Positions 34,726 through 43,037 of a stretch of DNA of 46,875 nucleotides are shown here, piece by piece; the first letter of the stretch is position 1, and each line of letters starts with the position of its first letter. The notes under the pieces were generated by a model. That model had not been told where the DNA came from and did no database searches. It saw nothing but the letters and a program-made list of their open reading frames with translations. The DNA comes from Gaiellales bacterium (lineage in GTDB: Bacteria; Actinomycetota; Thermoleophilia; Gaiellales; JAICJC01), in contig DASWRM010000032.1 of the NCBI GenBank assembly GCA_036403155.1, positions 1 through 46,875 of the forward strand, written 5' to 3'. The translations under genes were made by a program, and so were the position numbers.

Positions 34726-35484
34726 GCTCGGGTCCTCCCGGATCCAGGTTCCCTCGGCTCCCGTGAACGTCGATCGGACATGGATCGGCACGCCGTGGTT
34801 TCGGGCGAACTCGACCGATCGTAGCTGCAGCACGCGCGCGCCCGATCCGGCCATCTCGAGCATCTCGAGCGGCGAGACCCGCGGGAGCTTGCGCGCGTCG
34901 CGGACGATGCGCGGATCGGCGGTGTAGACGCCTTCCACGTCCGTGTAGATCTCGCAGTCGCCGTCGAGCGCCGCGGCCAGCGCAACCGCGGTCAGATCGG
35001 AGGCGCCGCGGCCGAGCGTCGTCACGTCGAAGGCGGTCGATACGCCCTGAAAACCCGCGACCAGCACGATCCGCCCCTCGGCCAGCGCCTCGAGGATCCT
35101 GCGCGGCCGGATGTCCACGATCTTGGCGTTCGTATGCCGCGTGTCCGTGACGATCCCCGCCTGCGATCCGGTCAGCGAGACCGCTCGGTGCCCGAGGTCC
35201 TCGATCGCCATCGCGCACAGCGCCGCCGAGATGCGCTCGCCGGTCGAGAGCAGCATGTCCATTTCGCGGGGGTGGGGGCGCGGTGACACCTCCGCAGCAA
35301 GCGCGGCCAGCGTGTCCGTCGTCTCGCCCATCGCCGAGACGACGCCGACGACCGGCCGGCCGGTCTCGTGGGCGGCGACGAGCCGCCGCGCCACGCTGCG
35401 GATCTTGTCGGTGTCGGCGACGGAACTGCCGCCGAACTTCATCACGTTGACGCGCCCGGCGAGGGCTGGTGCGGCCTGTTCCAC
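34222..35484 (-). CDS. lysC: Aspartate kinase (lysC), with internal beta-subunit start
   Basis: A 420-aa aspartokinase that phosphorylates aspartate at the head of the aspartate family pathway. The kinase domain opens with [11 protein letters not shown] and carries LTGSQAGI and the [19 protein letters not shown] segment; two ACT domains (about residues 265-340 and 345-405) provide feedback control, the arrangement of lysine/threonine-sensitive enzymes. The start is GTG 35484, six bases after a -10-like TACACT (35496-35491), so a leaderless mRNA is possible; an in-frame ATG just before KFGG is an alternative. A second start at 34725 probably makes a separate regulatory subunit. Confidence 0.96.
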   Translation of the reverse strand: MEQAAPALAGRVNVMKFGGSSVADTDKIRSVARRLVAAHETGRPVVGVVSAMGETTDTLAALAAEVSPRPHPREMDMLLSTGERISAALCAMAIEDLGHRAVSLTGSQAGIVTDTRHTNAKIVDIRPRRILEALAEGRIVLVAGFQGVSTAFDVTTLGRGASDLTAVALAAALDGDCEIYTDVEGVYTADPRIVRDARKLPRVSPLEMLEMAGSGARVLQLRSVEFARNHGVPIHVRSTFTGAEGTWIREDPSMEDAIISGITHTVDEAYVTLTDVPDKPGTAASIFNAVAAAGINVDTIIQNAVTHGDADVTFSIPRNDLLLMTDTIEDLCRELGLHWRVDDEAGKVSLIGAGMKSHPGIAARMFQTLADHGVNVRMIATSPIKVSCVIGRDKVPEAVKALHDTFADELEQSHQGAAHV

Positions 35485-35532
35485 CGGGACAGTGTAGAGG
35501 CCGGGTTGGCGCGCCCGCCCCGCGGGCGGACG

Positions 35533-36888
35533 CTACGCCATCGTCGCGAGGATGCCCGCGATGTCCGAGGCCGTCGTCCGCGGGTTGATGATCGCAAACC
35601 GCGTGCAGGGCTCGCCCCGGTGCGTCGTCGGCGTGACGAAGGCGTATCCCTGAGCGAGCATCCTCTGCGTCCAGGCGAGATAGTCCTCGGCGACCCAGCC
35701 GGTGCGCCTGAACGCGAGCACCGTCAGGTCGGGCTCGACCAGCAGCTCGAGGTAGGGCCGGCTGCGGATCTCGTCCGCGCCGGCCCGCGCGACGGCCAGC
35801 GTGGTCTCGATCGCCTCGCGGTAGCTGTCGGTGCCGTGGACGGCCAGCGAGAACCAGAACGGCAGGCCTCGCGCCCGCCGCGACAGGTGCACGGCGTAGT
35901 CGGAGGGGTTCCACTCGCCGGCCGCCGAAACGGGATCCAGGTACCCCGCGTGCTGGGTGTGCGCCCGCCGCGCCAGCTCCGGGCTGCGGTACACCAGCGC
36001 ACAGCAGTCGAACGGCGCGAACAGCCACTTGTGGGGGTCGACGATGAAGCTGTCCGCCCGCTCGATGCCCTCGAACAGGTGCCGCACGGACGGGGCCGCG
36101 AGCGCGGCCGCTCCGTACGCGCCGTCCACGTGCATCCAGATCCCCCGCTCGGCGCAGACGTCGGCGATTCCGGCGAGGTCGTCGACGATGCCGAGGTTGG
36201 TCGTGCCCGCGGTCGCGACGACCGCGAACACGCCGCCGGCGGCGTCAGCCTCGAGTGCGTCGCGCAGCGCCTCGCCGGTCATCCGTCCCCGCTCGTCCGC
36301 CGGGACGACGAGCGGCTCCACGTCCATCACGTTCTCGAGCGCGTAGACGACCGAGCTGTGCGTCTCGGCGGTCACCGCGACCCGCCAGCGCGATGGCGAT
36401 CCGCCGGCCCGGTCGCGCGCCGTCTGCCGCGCGGCAACCAGCGCAGAGAGGTTTCCCACCGTCCCACCCTGCACGAAGCAGCCGCCGGCCTCGGGAGGCA
36501 TGCCTGCGAGCTCGGCCACCCACCGCAGCGCCTGGTTCTCGGCGTACACCGCGCCGGAGCTCTCGAGCCAGCTGCCGCCGTACAGCGACGAGGCCCCGAC
36601 GACCAGGTCGAACAGGGTCGACGCCTCCGTCGGCGCCCCCGGGATGAACGCGAGGTACCGGGGATGGTCGACCGACATCGTCGCCGGCGCGAGCACGTCG
36701 GTCCACACGCGCAGCGCATGGTCGCCGCCGAGCCCCTCCGGCGTGATCGTCTGACCGGCGCGGCGGCCGAGCTGGTCCGGCGTCGAGGGCCCGTCCAGCG
36801 GCGCGTCCATCCGGAGGCGGTCGAGTGCGATCCGCATCACGGCCTGCGCGAGCTGCTCGGTCTCGCGCGAGTACCGGTGCATGTCCAT
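35533..36888 (-). CDS. PLP-dependent group II amino acid decarboxylase
   Basis: A 451-aa fold-type I decarboxylase of the group II family (aromatic amino acid, glutamate, 2,4-diaminobutyrate and aspartate decarboxylases). Visible residues: the PLP lysine in FIVDPHKWLFAPFDC, the aspartate/alanine block WMHVDGAYGAAALA, and the cofactor-stacking histidine in TAETHSSV. The N-terminal GPSTPDQLGRRAG and AFIPGAPTEASTLFD segments are typical of the actinobacterial 'pyridoxal decarboxylase' group. Because lysC is next downstream (48-bp gap), aspartate or diaminobutyrate are conceivable substrates, but this is a guess. Start ATG 36888 or ATG 36882; no good ribosome binding site. Confidence 0.9.
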   Translation of the reverse strand: MDMHRYSRETEQLAQAVMRIALDRLRMDAPLDGPSTPDQLGRRAGQTITPEGLGGDHALRVWTDVLAPATMSVDHPRYLAFIPGAPTEASTLFDLVVGASSLYGGSWLESSGAVYAENQALRWVAELAGMPPEAGGCFVQGGTVGNLSALVAARQTARDRAGGSPSRWRVAVTAETHSSVVYALENVMDVEPLVVPADERGRMTGEALRDALEADAAGGVFAVVATAGTTNLGIVDDLAGIADVCAERGIWMHVDGAYGAAALAAPSVRHLFEGIERADSFIVDPHKWLFAPFDCCALVYRSPELARRAHTQHAGYLDPVSAAGEWNPSDYAVHLSRRARGLPFWFSLAVHGTDSYREAIETTLAVARAGADEIRSRPYLELLVEPDLTVLAFRRTGWVAEDYLAWTQRMLAQGYAFVTPTTHRGEPCTRFAIINPRTTASDIAGILATMA

Positions 36889-36936
36889 GGCTCGGAGAGT
36901 AATCGCGCGGCGCGGCCTGCGACCGCGCTCCCGGTG

Positions 36937-37527
36937 CTACATCTCGCGGCGCCCGGAAAACGCGCGGCCGAGCGTCACCTCGTCGGCGTACTCGAGGTCG
37001 CCGCCGACCGGGAGGCCGCTCGCCAGGCGCGTCACGCGGCACCGGCCGCGCAGACGGTCGGCGATGTAGACGGCGGTCGCCTCGCCCGTCATCGTCGGGT
37101 TGGTCGCCAGCACGACCTCCCCGGCGCCGTTCGCCTCCACCCGCTGGAGCAGCTCTGCGATGCGCAGGTGCTCGGGGTCGACGCCGTCGATCGGGGACAG
37201 CGCTCCGCCGAGCACGTGGTAGACGCCGCGGTACTCGTGCGTCCGCTCGATCGCCACGATGTCGCTGGGATCCTCGACGACGCAGATCACCGCCCGGTCG
37301 CGGCGCGCGTCCTCGCAGATCGTGCAGAGCGGTCCCTCCGCGAGGTTGAAGCACTCCTGGCAGAACCCGATCTTCTCCTTCACCTCACGGATCGCGTCGG
37401 CGAGCGCGAGCGCCTGCTCGGGCGTCGAGCGGAGGATGAAGAACGCGAGCCGCTGCGCCGTGCGCCGGCCGATGCCGGGCAGGCGGGCGAGCTGCGTGAT
37501 CAGGTTGTCGACCGCCGGCGAGTACAA
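36937..37527 (-). CDS. recR: Recombination mediator RecR
   Basis: A 196-aa RecR, which works with RecO/RecF to load RecA at gaps. It has the helix-hairpin-helix LARLPGIGRRTAQRLAFF, the four-cysteine zinc finger CQECFNLAEGPLCTIC, and the Toprim domain ICVVEDPSDIVAIERT with the conserved VLGGALSPIDG segment. Length is normal (about 200). It starts at TTG 37527, immediately after the TAG of ybaB with no gap, so translation is probably coupled. Confidence 0.97.
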   Translation of the reverse strand: MYSPAVDNLITQLARLPGIGRRTAQRLAFFILRSTPEQALALADAIREVKEKIGFCQECFNLAEGPLCTICEDARRDRAVICVVEDPSDIVAIERTHEYRGVYHVLGGALSPIDGVDPEHLRIAELLQRVEANGAGEVVLATNPTMTGEATAVYIADRLRGRCRVTRLASGLPVGGDLEYADEVTLGRAFSGRREM

Positions 37528-37851
37528 CTACATGCCGGGCAGGCCGAGGCCGCCGAGCCCGCCGAGCTGGCCCATCATCTTCTGCTGCTGCATCTGCTGC
37601 GCAGCGGCAAGCGCGCCGTTCACGGCCGAGACCAGCAGGTCCTGCAGCATCTCGGGATCGTCCGCGTCGATCGCCTCGGGCTTGATGGTGATGTCAGCCA
37701 CCTCGAGCGCACCGGACACCTTGACGGTGACGGCGCCTCCGCCCGCGCTGTGCTCGACGTAGGCCGTCTTCAGCTCCTCCTGCGCCTTCTCCATCTGCGC
37801 CTGCATCTGTCCGAGCTGGGCCATCATCTTGTTCGGGTCCATCTTGCTCAT
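37528..37851 (-). CDS. ybaB: YbaB/EbfC nucleoid-associated protein
   Basis: A 107-aa YbaB/EbfC-family DNA-binding protein: N-terminal helix [21 protein letters not shown], the central [26 protein letters not shown] sheet and a second helix with [18 protein letters not shown]. The tail is rich in Gln, Met and Gly. Start ATG 37851 has AGGAG at spacing 7. It sits between dnaX and recR exactly as in Bacillus and many other bacteria. Confidence 0.96.
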   Translation of the reverse strand: MSKMDPNKMMAQLGQMQAQMEKAQEELKTAYVEHSAGGGAVTVKVSGALEVADITIKPEAIDADDPEMLQDLLVSAVNGALAAAQQMQQQKMMGQLGGLGGLGLPGM

Positions 37852-37862
37852 GCGGTGCTCCT

Positions 37863-39500
37863 TCAGACCTCGTGTGCGTCGAACTCCTGCGCGAGGCGCG
37901 AGACCAGCTCGTCCTCGGACACCTGCTCCTCGGCGGCCGGCGCCGCCTCCGCCTGCTCCTGCGGATCGTCGCCGCCGGCCACGACGAACCGGACGCGGGG
38001 CGAGCCGCCCAGCGCCTGCGCCACCACCTCGGTGATCAGCCGCAGGTTCTGCGGCGCCTCGATCATGCCCTTCGCGAACGACTGCGAGGCGGGCAGCCCG
38101 ACGACCATCTCGGAGCCGTCGTAGGACACGGGACGCGCCCGCACGATGAGGGCGTGCAGCGGCGTGGCGCGCCGGCCGATCTCGGGCAGGATGGCGTCCG
38201 ACCAGCGCTGCGTGGCCTGCTCGACCGTCGGCTCGGAGGCGGCCGGCGACGGCGAAGCGGGAGGCGCCGGTGCCGGCGCCACCGGATCGGGATGCGGGGC
38301 CGGCGGGGGCGGCGCCGCTGCGGCGGGCGTCGGAGCGGCGGGCTCGGGCGCCGGCCGCGCGGGCGCCCCGGTCTCGAGCTGCGACAGCCGCTGGTCGAGC
38401 GCCTCGAGGGCGAGCTCGGTCTGTGGGCGGCTGATCTTCACCAGTGCCAGCTCGAGCGGCAGCCGCGGGTCCCCACCCTCCTTCACGTCGGCGACCACCT
38501 CGCGCAGCAGGTCGATCAGCCGCACGACCGCCCGCGCGGGGACGGCCGACGCCTGTGCGACCAGCTGCTCGATCTCGTGCGGTGCGAGCGCCAGGTCGGC
38601 CGGCGGGCGCCCGAGCTGCTGCGTCAGGAACAGCCCGCGCAGGTGCCCGAGCAGGCCGGTCGTGAACGAGGCGAGGTCGGTGCCTCCCTCCGCGAGCTGG
38701 TCGACGAACACGAGCAGGCCGGCCGCGTCGCCCGCGGCGACGAGGTCGAGGGTGCGGAACATCGAGGCCTCGTCCGCCGTGCCGAGCAGGCACCGCACCT
38801 CCGCCGCGCCGATCGCTCCGCTGGATGCCGTCGACAGCTGGTCGAGGATGGTCACGCCGTCCCGGAAGCTGCCTGCGGCCGCGCGGGCGACCAGCTGGAT
38901 GGCGGCATCGTCGATCTGGATCGTCTCGGCGGTGGCGATGCGCCGCAGCACCTCGGCGATCTCCGGCAGCCCCGGCCGCTGGAACGCGAAGCGCTGGCAG
39001 CGGCTGCGGATCGTGGGCAGCATCGCGGCCAGCTCGGTCGTGCAGAGCACGAACACGACGTGGTCGGGCGGCTCCTCGAGCGTCTTCAGGACGGCGTTCG
39101 ACGCCTCCTTGGTGAGCATGTGCGCCTCGTCGACGATGTACACCTTCCTCCGGCCACGGACTGGGCGCAGCGCGACCCGGTCCCGGATCTCGCGGATGTC
39201 GTCGATCCCGCGGTGGCTGGCCGCATCCATCTCGATCACGTCGATCGCCGTGGCGTCGTGGATCGTGCGGCATGACTCGCAGATCAGGCAGGGGGTGACC
39301 GTCGGGCCCTGCTCGCAGTTGATCGACTTCGCGAGGATCTTCGCCATCGACGTCTTGCCGGTCCCGCGCGGTCCCGCGAACAGGTAGGCGTGCGCGACGC
39401 GGTCGAGCTCGACCGCGTTTCGCAGCGTCTGCACGATGTGCGGCTGGCCGACCACCTGGCCGAAGTCCTGCGGTCGGTGTGTGCGGTAGAGGGCGGACAT
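37863..39500 (-). CDS. dnaX: DNA polymerase III subunit gamma/tau
   Basis: A 545-aa clamp-loader subunit. The conserved core begins at [17 protein letters not shown]; Walker A is [12 protein letters not shown], the zinc motif is CLICESC preceded by a further cysteine, [22 protein letters not shown] is the Walker B/sensor region, and [11 protein letters not shown] follows. After the three clamp-loader domains comes a Pro/Ala-rich linker (about residues 345-390) and a tau-like C-terminal domain. I start at ATG 39500, where homology begins; upstream in-frame codons run into the SRP RNA gene. No slippery A-rich run for programmed frameshifting was noticed. Confidence 0.96.
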   Translation of the reverse strand: MSALYRTHRPQDFGQVVGQPHIVQTLRNAVELDRVAHAYLFAGPRGTGKTSMAKILAKSINCEQGPTVTPCLICESCRTIHDATAIDVIEMDAASHRGIDDIREIRDRVALRPVRGRRKVYIVDEAHMLTKEASNAVLKTLEEPPDHVVFVLCTTELAAMLPTIRSRCQRFAFQRPGLPEIAEVLRRIATAETIQIDDAAIQLVARAAAGSFRDGVTILDQLSTASSGAIGAAEVRCLLGTADEASMFRTLDLVAAGDAAGLLVFVDQLAEGGTDLASFTTGLLGHLRGLFLTQQLGRPPADLALAPHEIEQLVAQASAVPARAVVRLIDLLREVVADVKEGGDPRLPLELALVKISRPQTELALEALDQRLSQLETGAPARPAPEPAAPTPAAAAPPPPAPHPDPVAPAPAPPASPSPAASEPTVEQATQRWSDAILPEIGRRATPLHALIVRARPVSYDGSEMVVGLPASQSFAKGMIEAPQNLRLITEVVAQALGGSPRVRFVVAGGDDPQEQAEAAPAAEEQVSEDELVSRLAQEFDAHEV

Positions 39501-39514
39501 CGGAAGGAGTGTAG

Positions 39515-39790
39515 TGACCGTGCACCCACCGTCGAAGCTCCGTACCCGGACGGTGTCAGTGCCCCCGGCTCCTTCCAGGCTGGCCCACGGCACCCGGTTG
39601 ACGTTGCTTAGCGCTGCTTCCTTCCGGACCTGACGCGGTTCGCAAGCCTCCGTTGCGTGGGACCTGGCGATCGACACCGAACGCACAGACCCTGATCCCG
39701 AACACGCTGCCCCTCGGGTGGGAATTCGGCCCGGCTAGAGCGGATTGCCGGTACAGGGAACCGCTATCTCCCCGCTTAGCACGGTCGGCG
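39515..39790 (-). ncRNA. ffs: Signal recognition particle RNA, large bacterial form
   Basis: The S-domain signature CAGGTCCGGAAGGAAGCAGC lies at about 39632-39613 on the minus strand, inside a helix formed by CCCACG and CGTGGG. Upstream is the Alu-domain sequence typical of the Bacillus-type 6S scRNA: GTGCTAAGCGGGGAG, AGCGGTTCCCTGTA, CAATCCGCTCTAGC and GGGCCGAAT. The two ends pair perfectly as GACCGTGC (39786-39779) with GCACGGTC (39523-39516). So this is a roughly 275-nt Alu-plus-S-domain RNA; exact ends are estimates. A -10-like TAGCAT (39799-39794) lies just before it. The neighbours dnaX-ybaB-recR keep the order seen in Firmicutes. Confidence 0.95.
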
Positions 39791-39805
39791 GGGATGCTAC
39801 CACCG

Positions 39806-40231
39806 TCACCTGGCTGCCTGGCGCTCCTCCGTCTCACGCAGCCGGCGGGCGAGCAGCTTCGCCACCTTGATGGCGATCTGGGGGTGCTGCTCGAGCAGCG
39901 GCGTGAACTGCCAGGATGTGAGCGCGAAGACGCGCAGTGGAGACTCCGCGATCACCGAGGCGGTGCGGCGGCCGCCCTCGTCGAGCAGCGCGACCTCGCC
40001 GAACGACGCGCCCGCGCCCAGGGTGGCTCGGCGCTCGCCCCGGGTCTCGACGCGGGCCGTGCCCTCGGCGATGACGAAGAAGCCGACGCCGCCCTCGCCC
40101 TCGCCGACGATCGTGTCCCCGGTGTCGTACCGGCGCTCCTTTGCGGCGGAGGCGACGGCGGCGAGCTCCTTCTCGGACAGCCCGTCGAAGAGCGGGACGC
40201 GTCCCAGGATCTCGGTGCGCTCGTCAGCCAT
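39806..40231 (-). CDS. Cyclic-nucleotide-binding domain protein
   Basis: A 141-aa protein consisting of one CAP-ED domain: VPLFDGLSEKELAAVASAAKERRYDTGDTIVGEGEGGVGFFVIAEGTARV region followed by the phosphate-binding cassette SFGEVALLDEGGRRTASVIA (given here in part), with Glu and Arg present but Pro replaced. No helix-turn-helix. It resembles the free domain at 17284 and makes a third cyclic-nucleotide-binding protein in the window. Start ATG 40231, with AGGAG close upstream; an in-frame start 60 bases earlier would add unrelated residues. It precedes the SRP RNA on the same strand and is divergent from tRNA-Ser. Confidence 0.9.
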   Translation of the reverse strand: MADERTEILGRVPLFDGLSEKELAAVASAAKERRYDTGDTIVGEGEGGVGFFVIAEGTARVETRGERRATLGAGASFGEVALLDEGGRRTASVIAESPLRVFALTSWQFTPLLEQHPQIAIKVAKLLARRLRETEERQAAR

Positions 40232-40324
40232 GCCACTCCTTCCGTTGCTCGCGGGAGCGCATAGTACAGCGCAGTGGGCGCCCGGGGGCAAGTGCCGGAC
40301 GGGGCTGGCATACTGGGGCCTCCA

Positions 40325-40415
40325 GGAGAGGTGTCCGAGCTGGCTTAAGGAGCGCGACTGGAAATCGCGTAACGGGGGGTTTCCTCGTTCGCGGGTTCGA
40401 ATCCCGCCCTCTCCG
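40325..40415 (+). tRNA. tRNA-Ser (anticodon GGA)
   Basis: Acceptor stem GGAGAGG (40325-40331) pairs with CCTCTCC (40408-40414), discriminator G. Anticodon stem CGCGA / TCGCG encloses the loop CTGGAAA, anticodon GGA at 40360-40362, reading UCC/UCU serine codons. A long variable arm (class II tRNA) and the T-arm GCGGG-TTCGAAT-CCCGC follow. 91 nt; CCA is not encoded. Confidence 0.97.
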
Positions 40416-40435
40416 CTGCCCGCGTGCGCAGCCGC

Positions 40436-40470
40436 GGTGAAAAAAACGTGCCTGGCACCTTTTTTTCACC
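40436..40470. terminator. Bidirectional hairpin with A/T tracts
   Basis: A 35-base near-perfect palindrome: GGTGAAAAAAA pairs with TTTTTTTCACC, and inside it GTG pairs with CAC around CCTGG, with a single C-C mismatch between. It carries an A-run and a T-run, so it can stop transcription from tRNA-Ser on the plus strand and from kup on the minus strand. The inner GTGCCTGGCAC core resembles intergenic palindromes found in many copies in some genomes. Confidence 0.7.
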
Positions 40471-40474
40471 CTCG

Positions 40475-40497
40475 CCCGGCCGGCGCACCCGGCCGGG
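40475..40497 (-). terminator. GC-rich hairpin downstream of kup
   Basis: Perfect 9-bp stem CCCGGCCGG / CCGGCCGGG with the loop CGCAC, lying 13 bases beyond the kup stop on the minus strand. The A/T-rich palindrome at 40436-40470 follows directly, so the two together probably form the kup terminator. Confidence 0.55.
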
Positions 40498-40510
40498 TTG
40501 ACGGCCAGGC

Positions 40511-42460
40511 TCACATCGTCACGTACATGCCGACCTCGAGCAGACGGTCGGGCGGGATCTTGAAGTACCGCGCCGCCGGCGTCGAGTTCTGGTGCAGGAG
40601 CGCGAACAGCTTCGTCCGCCACCGCGACATGGTCGGCTCGCCCGCGGGCACGAGCGACACGTGGTTCACGTAGTACGACACATCATCGACGTCGATACGC
40701 AGGCCGTTGCCGTCGGCGATCCGAAGCGCGGCGGGGACGTCCGGATCGTCCTGGTACCCGTAGCGGGCGACGATGCCGACGAAGCCGAGGCGGTGGTGGG
40801 TCACTCGCAGGCGCTGGGAGGGCGGCACCGTGGGCACCGTCGCCGTCTCGACGGTCAGGAGCACGACCTGCTCGTGGATCACGTGGTTGTGGGCCACGTT
40901 CGTCATCAGCGCCGCGGGCACGGTGTCCTGGGACGACGTCAGGAACACGGCCGTGCCGGGCACGCGCACCGGCGGATCGTCCACCAGGCGGTTCAGGTAC
41001 CGGCGCAGCGGCACGCGCCCCTTGCTGATGCGGCGGTTGAGGGTCGCCCGGCCGCGCCGCCACGTCGTCAGCACCGCGAAGAAGACCGACCCAACGGCCA
41101 GCGGGATCCAGCCACCGCTGAACAGCTTCCCGAGGTTCGCGGCGAAGAACGTGAGCTCGACCGTGAGGAACACCGCGGCGCCGGGGATCACCAGCCACAG
41201 GCTCCTGTGCCACAGCACGCGGAAGACGGTGAAGGCCAGCAGCGTGTTGGTCGCGAAGATCGCGCTCAGCGCGACGCCGTACGCCGACGCCAGCCCCTCC
41301 GGGTCGCGGAAGCCGATCACCAGTGCGAGCACCGCCGCAAGCAGCGCCCAGTTGACGAGCGGGATGTAGATCTGACCGATGATCCGCGCGGACGTGTGCC
41401 GGATCGACATGCGCGGCAGGAACCCGAGCTGCACCAGCTGCTGGGTCACCGAATACGCCCCCGAGATGACGGCCTGCGAGGCGATCACGGTCGCCATCGT
41501 GGCGAGCACGACCATCGCCGTCTGCGCGGTCTGGCCGCCGGGGACGGCGATGAAGAACGGATTCGAGACGGCCGCCGGATGCTCGAGCACGAGCGCCCCC
41601 TGCCCCAGGTAGTTCAGCATCAGCGTCGGCAGGGCGACGACCAGCCACGCGCGGGTGATGGCCGTGCGGCCGAAGTGCCCCATGTCGGCATAGATGGCCT
41701 CCGCTCCCGTCACGGCCAGGAAGACGGATGCGAGCGACAGGAAGCCGGCGCCCGGCTCGTTCCACAGGAAGGCCGCGCCGTAGCTTGGTGACAGCGCCCG
41801 CAGCACGGCGGGGTCGTTCACCACGCCGCGCAGGCCGATCGCGCCGATCGCCGCAAACCACACGAGCATGATCGGGCCGAACAGCACGCCGATCGTGCCC
41901 GTGCCGAAGCGCTGGAGCAGGAACAGGGCGATCAGGATCGCGAGCGAGAACGGCACGACCTGCGCGGCCAGCGACGGAGACGCCACCTGCAGGCCGCTCA
42001 CTGCGGAGACGACCGAGATCGCGGGCGTCAGCATGCCGTCCCCATAGAAGAGCGACGCGCCGAGGATGCCGACCAGGATCAGGACCTCCTTCCGCCGCCC
42101 GGGAACGGCCCGTTGGATCAGGGCCACCAGCGCCATGATCCCGCCCTCGCCGTGGTTGTCGGCGCGCAGGATCAGGAGGACGTACTTGAAGGTGACGACC
42201 GTGAGCAGCGACCAGAAGATCAGCGAGAGCGCTCCGTACACGTGGGTCGGGCTCGGGGCCAGCGGGTGCAGCGTGAAGACGAGCTGCATCGTGTACAGGG
42301 GGCTCGTGCCGATGTCTCCGTAGACGACGCCGAGCGCGCCCACCGACAGCGCGAGCGCTCCCAACCGGGTCGTCCGTCCGTGGCCGACTGCGCTCTCGCC
42401 CGGTGTGCCGGCAGGCGCGGGTACCGAGCGGGTCGCAGACCGTGCGGTGAGCGCCTTCAT
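40511..42460 (-). CDS. kup: Low-affinity potassium transporter Kup
   Basis: A 649-aa KUP/HAK-family K+ uptake protein. Near the N-terminus is GVVYGDIGTSPLYT, the family signature, followed by GEGGIMAL, GASLFYGDGMLTPAISV, ALTGAEAIYADMGHFGR-like VTGAEAIYADMGHFGR, about 12 membrane spans, and a cytoplasmic C-terminal domain with GTAVFLTSSQDTVPAAL and the final strands. Length is close to E. coli Kup (622). Start ATG 42460 overlaps the uspA stop by 4 nt (ATGA). It ends an operon-like run kdpD-kdpE-uspA-kup, suggesting that a two-component system of KdpDE type controls K+ import through Kup here. Confidence 0.96.
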   Translation of the reverse strand: MKALTARSATRSVPAPAGTPGESAVGHGRTTRLGALALSVGALGVVYGDIGTSPLYTMQLVFTLHPLAPSPTHVYGALSLIFWSLLTVVTFKYVLLILRADNHGEGGIMALVALIQRAVPGRRKEVLILVGILGASLFYGDGMLTPAISVVSAVSGLQVASPSLAAQVVPFSLAILIALFLLQRFGTGTIGVLFGPIMLVWFAAIGAIGLRGVVNDPAVLRALSPSYGAAFLWNEPGAGFLSLASVFLAVTGAEAIYADMGHFGRTAITRAWLVVALPTLMLNYLGQGALVLEHPAAVSNPFFIAVPGGQTAQTAMVVLATMATVIASQAVISGAYSVTQQLVQLGFLPRMSIRHTSARIIGQIYIPLVNWALLAAVLALVIGFRDPEGLASAYGVALSAIFATNTLLAFTVFRVLWHRSLWLVIPGAAVFLTVELTFFAANLGKLFSGGWIPLAVGSVFFAVLTTWRRGRATLNRRISKGRVPLRRYLNRLVDDPPVRVPGTAVFLTSSQDTVPAALMTNVAHNHVIHEQVVLLTVETATVPTVPPSQRLRVTHHRLGFVGIVARYGYQDDPDVPAALRIADGNGLRIDVDDVSYYVNHVSLVPAGEPTMSRWRTKLFALLHQNSTPAARYFKIPPDRLLEVGMYVTM

Positions 42461-42948
42461 GCCGCCTCCGGCGGCTTGACGAACATCGTCCGCAGGCCGG
42501 GCTGCTCGGCCAGCCGCCGGGCGACCGGGTCGCGCAGCAGCGCGCTGACCGCGGCGCGGCCCGGGCCGGTTGCCCCGAGCACCACCAGCTCCGCCTTGCG
42601 GCGCCGCGCCTCGGCCAGGATCATCTCGGCGGGCTCCCGCGTCCGCGGCGCGACCACGTGCACGCCGACGCCGTAGCGCCCGGCCACCGCGCGTGCCCGC
42701 TTCGCCATCTCCTGGACGCGCTCGTCGGCCCCGGGCAGCTCGACGTCCATCTCCTCCCAGAGCGGGATCTGGGTGAACGCGACCAGCACGATCGCGGAGC
42801 GCCGCTCCGTTGCTAGACGGGCCGCCAGGTCGAGCATGTCGCATGGCAGCTCGGGCTGCGCGGTGTTGACGGGAACGAGGATCGAGTGGAAGCCCCGGCG
42901 CACCCGGGTGGTGCTCGTCTCGCGTGTCCGCATCAGCGTCATGCCCAC
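42457..42948 (-). CDS. uspA: Universal stress protein domain protein
   Basis: A 163-aa UspA-fold protein. It begins with ILVPVNTAQPE, where the usual Asp after Val-Pro is Asn, and ends with the nucleotide-binding-type loop VVLGATGPGR followed by DPVARRLAEQPGLRTMFVKP; the G-x2-G-x9-G(S/T) ATP loop is incomplete, so ATP binding is doubtful. Starts at GTG 42948 or ATG 42942. In canonical KdpD the Usp domain lies inside the sensor kinase; here the kinase lacks it and a free Usp protein is coupled to kup, so it may be a detached regulator of potassium uptake (inference). Confidence 0.88.
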   Translation of the reverse strand: MGMTLMRTRETSTTRVRRGFHSILVPVNTAQPELPCDMLDLAARLATERRSAIVLVAFTQIPLWEEMDVELPGADERVQEMAKRARAVAGRYGVGVHVVAPRTREPAEMILAEARRRKAELVVLGATGPGRAAVSALLRDPVARRLAEQPGLRTMFVKPPEAA

Positions 42949-43007
42949 ATCGTGGCGCGGAATGCGTCACGGAGGCATGACGATCAGGTCGGTTTGCGCA
43001 TCGGTTC

Positions 43008-43035
43008 CATCACAACGCCATCACGGCCGCATCAC
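43008..43035 (-). promoter_or_regulatory. Three direct repeats, 11-bp period, before uspA-kup
   Basis: On the plus strand CATCAC recurs at 43008, 43019 and 43030 (minus strand GTGATG), exactly 11 bases apart, in the 89-bp gap between the kdpE stop and the uspA start. Tandem hexamers with one-turn spacing are the usual binding pattern of OmpR/PhoB-family response regulators, and such a regulator (KdpE-like) is encoded next door. The first copy lies 60 bases from the uspA start. Confidence 0.6.
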
Positions 43036-43037
43036 GC

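Noticed and set aside
35368-38124. A 918-codon open frame on the plus strand
   Set aside because: It runs antisense to lysC, the decarboxylase, recR, ybaB and part of dnaX, all with intact family motifs. Long antisense frames are expected at this GC content.
39556-39837. A 93-codon minus-strand frame in the region upstream of dnaX
   Set aside because: It lies within the SRP RNA gene, whose conserved Alu and S-domain sequences explain the region.
40224-40622. Minus-strand 132-codon frame with GRDSNPRT across tRNA-Ser
   Set aside because: That peptide is the backwards translation of a tRNA T-arm, a common spurious annotation.
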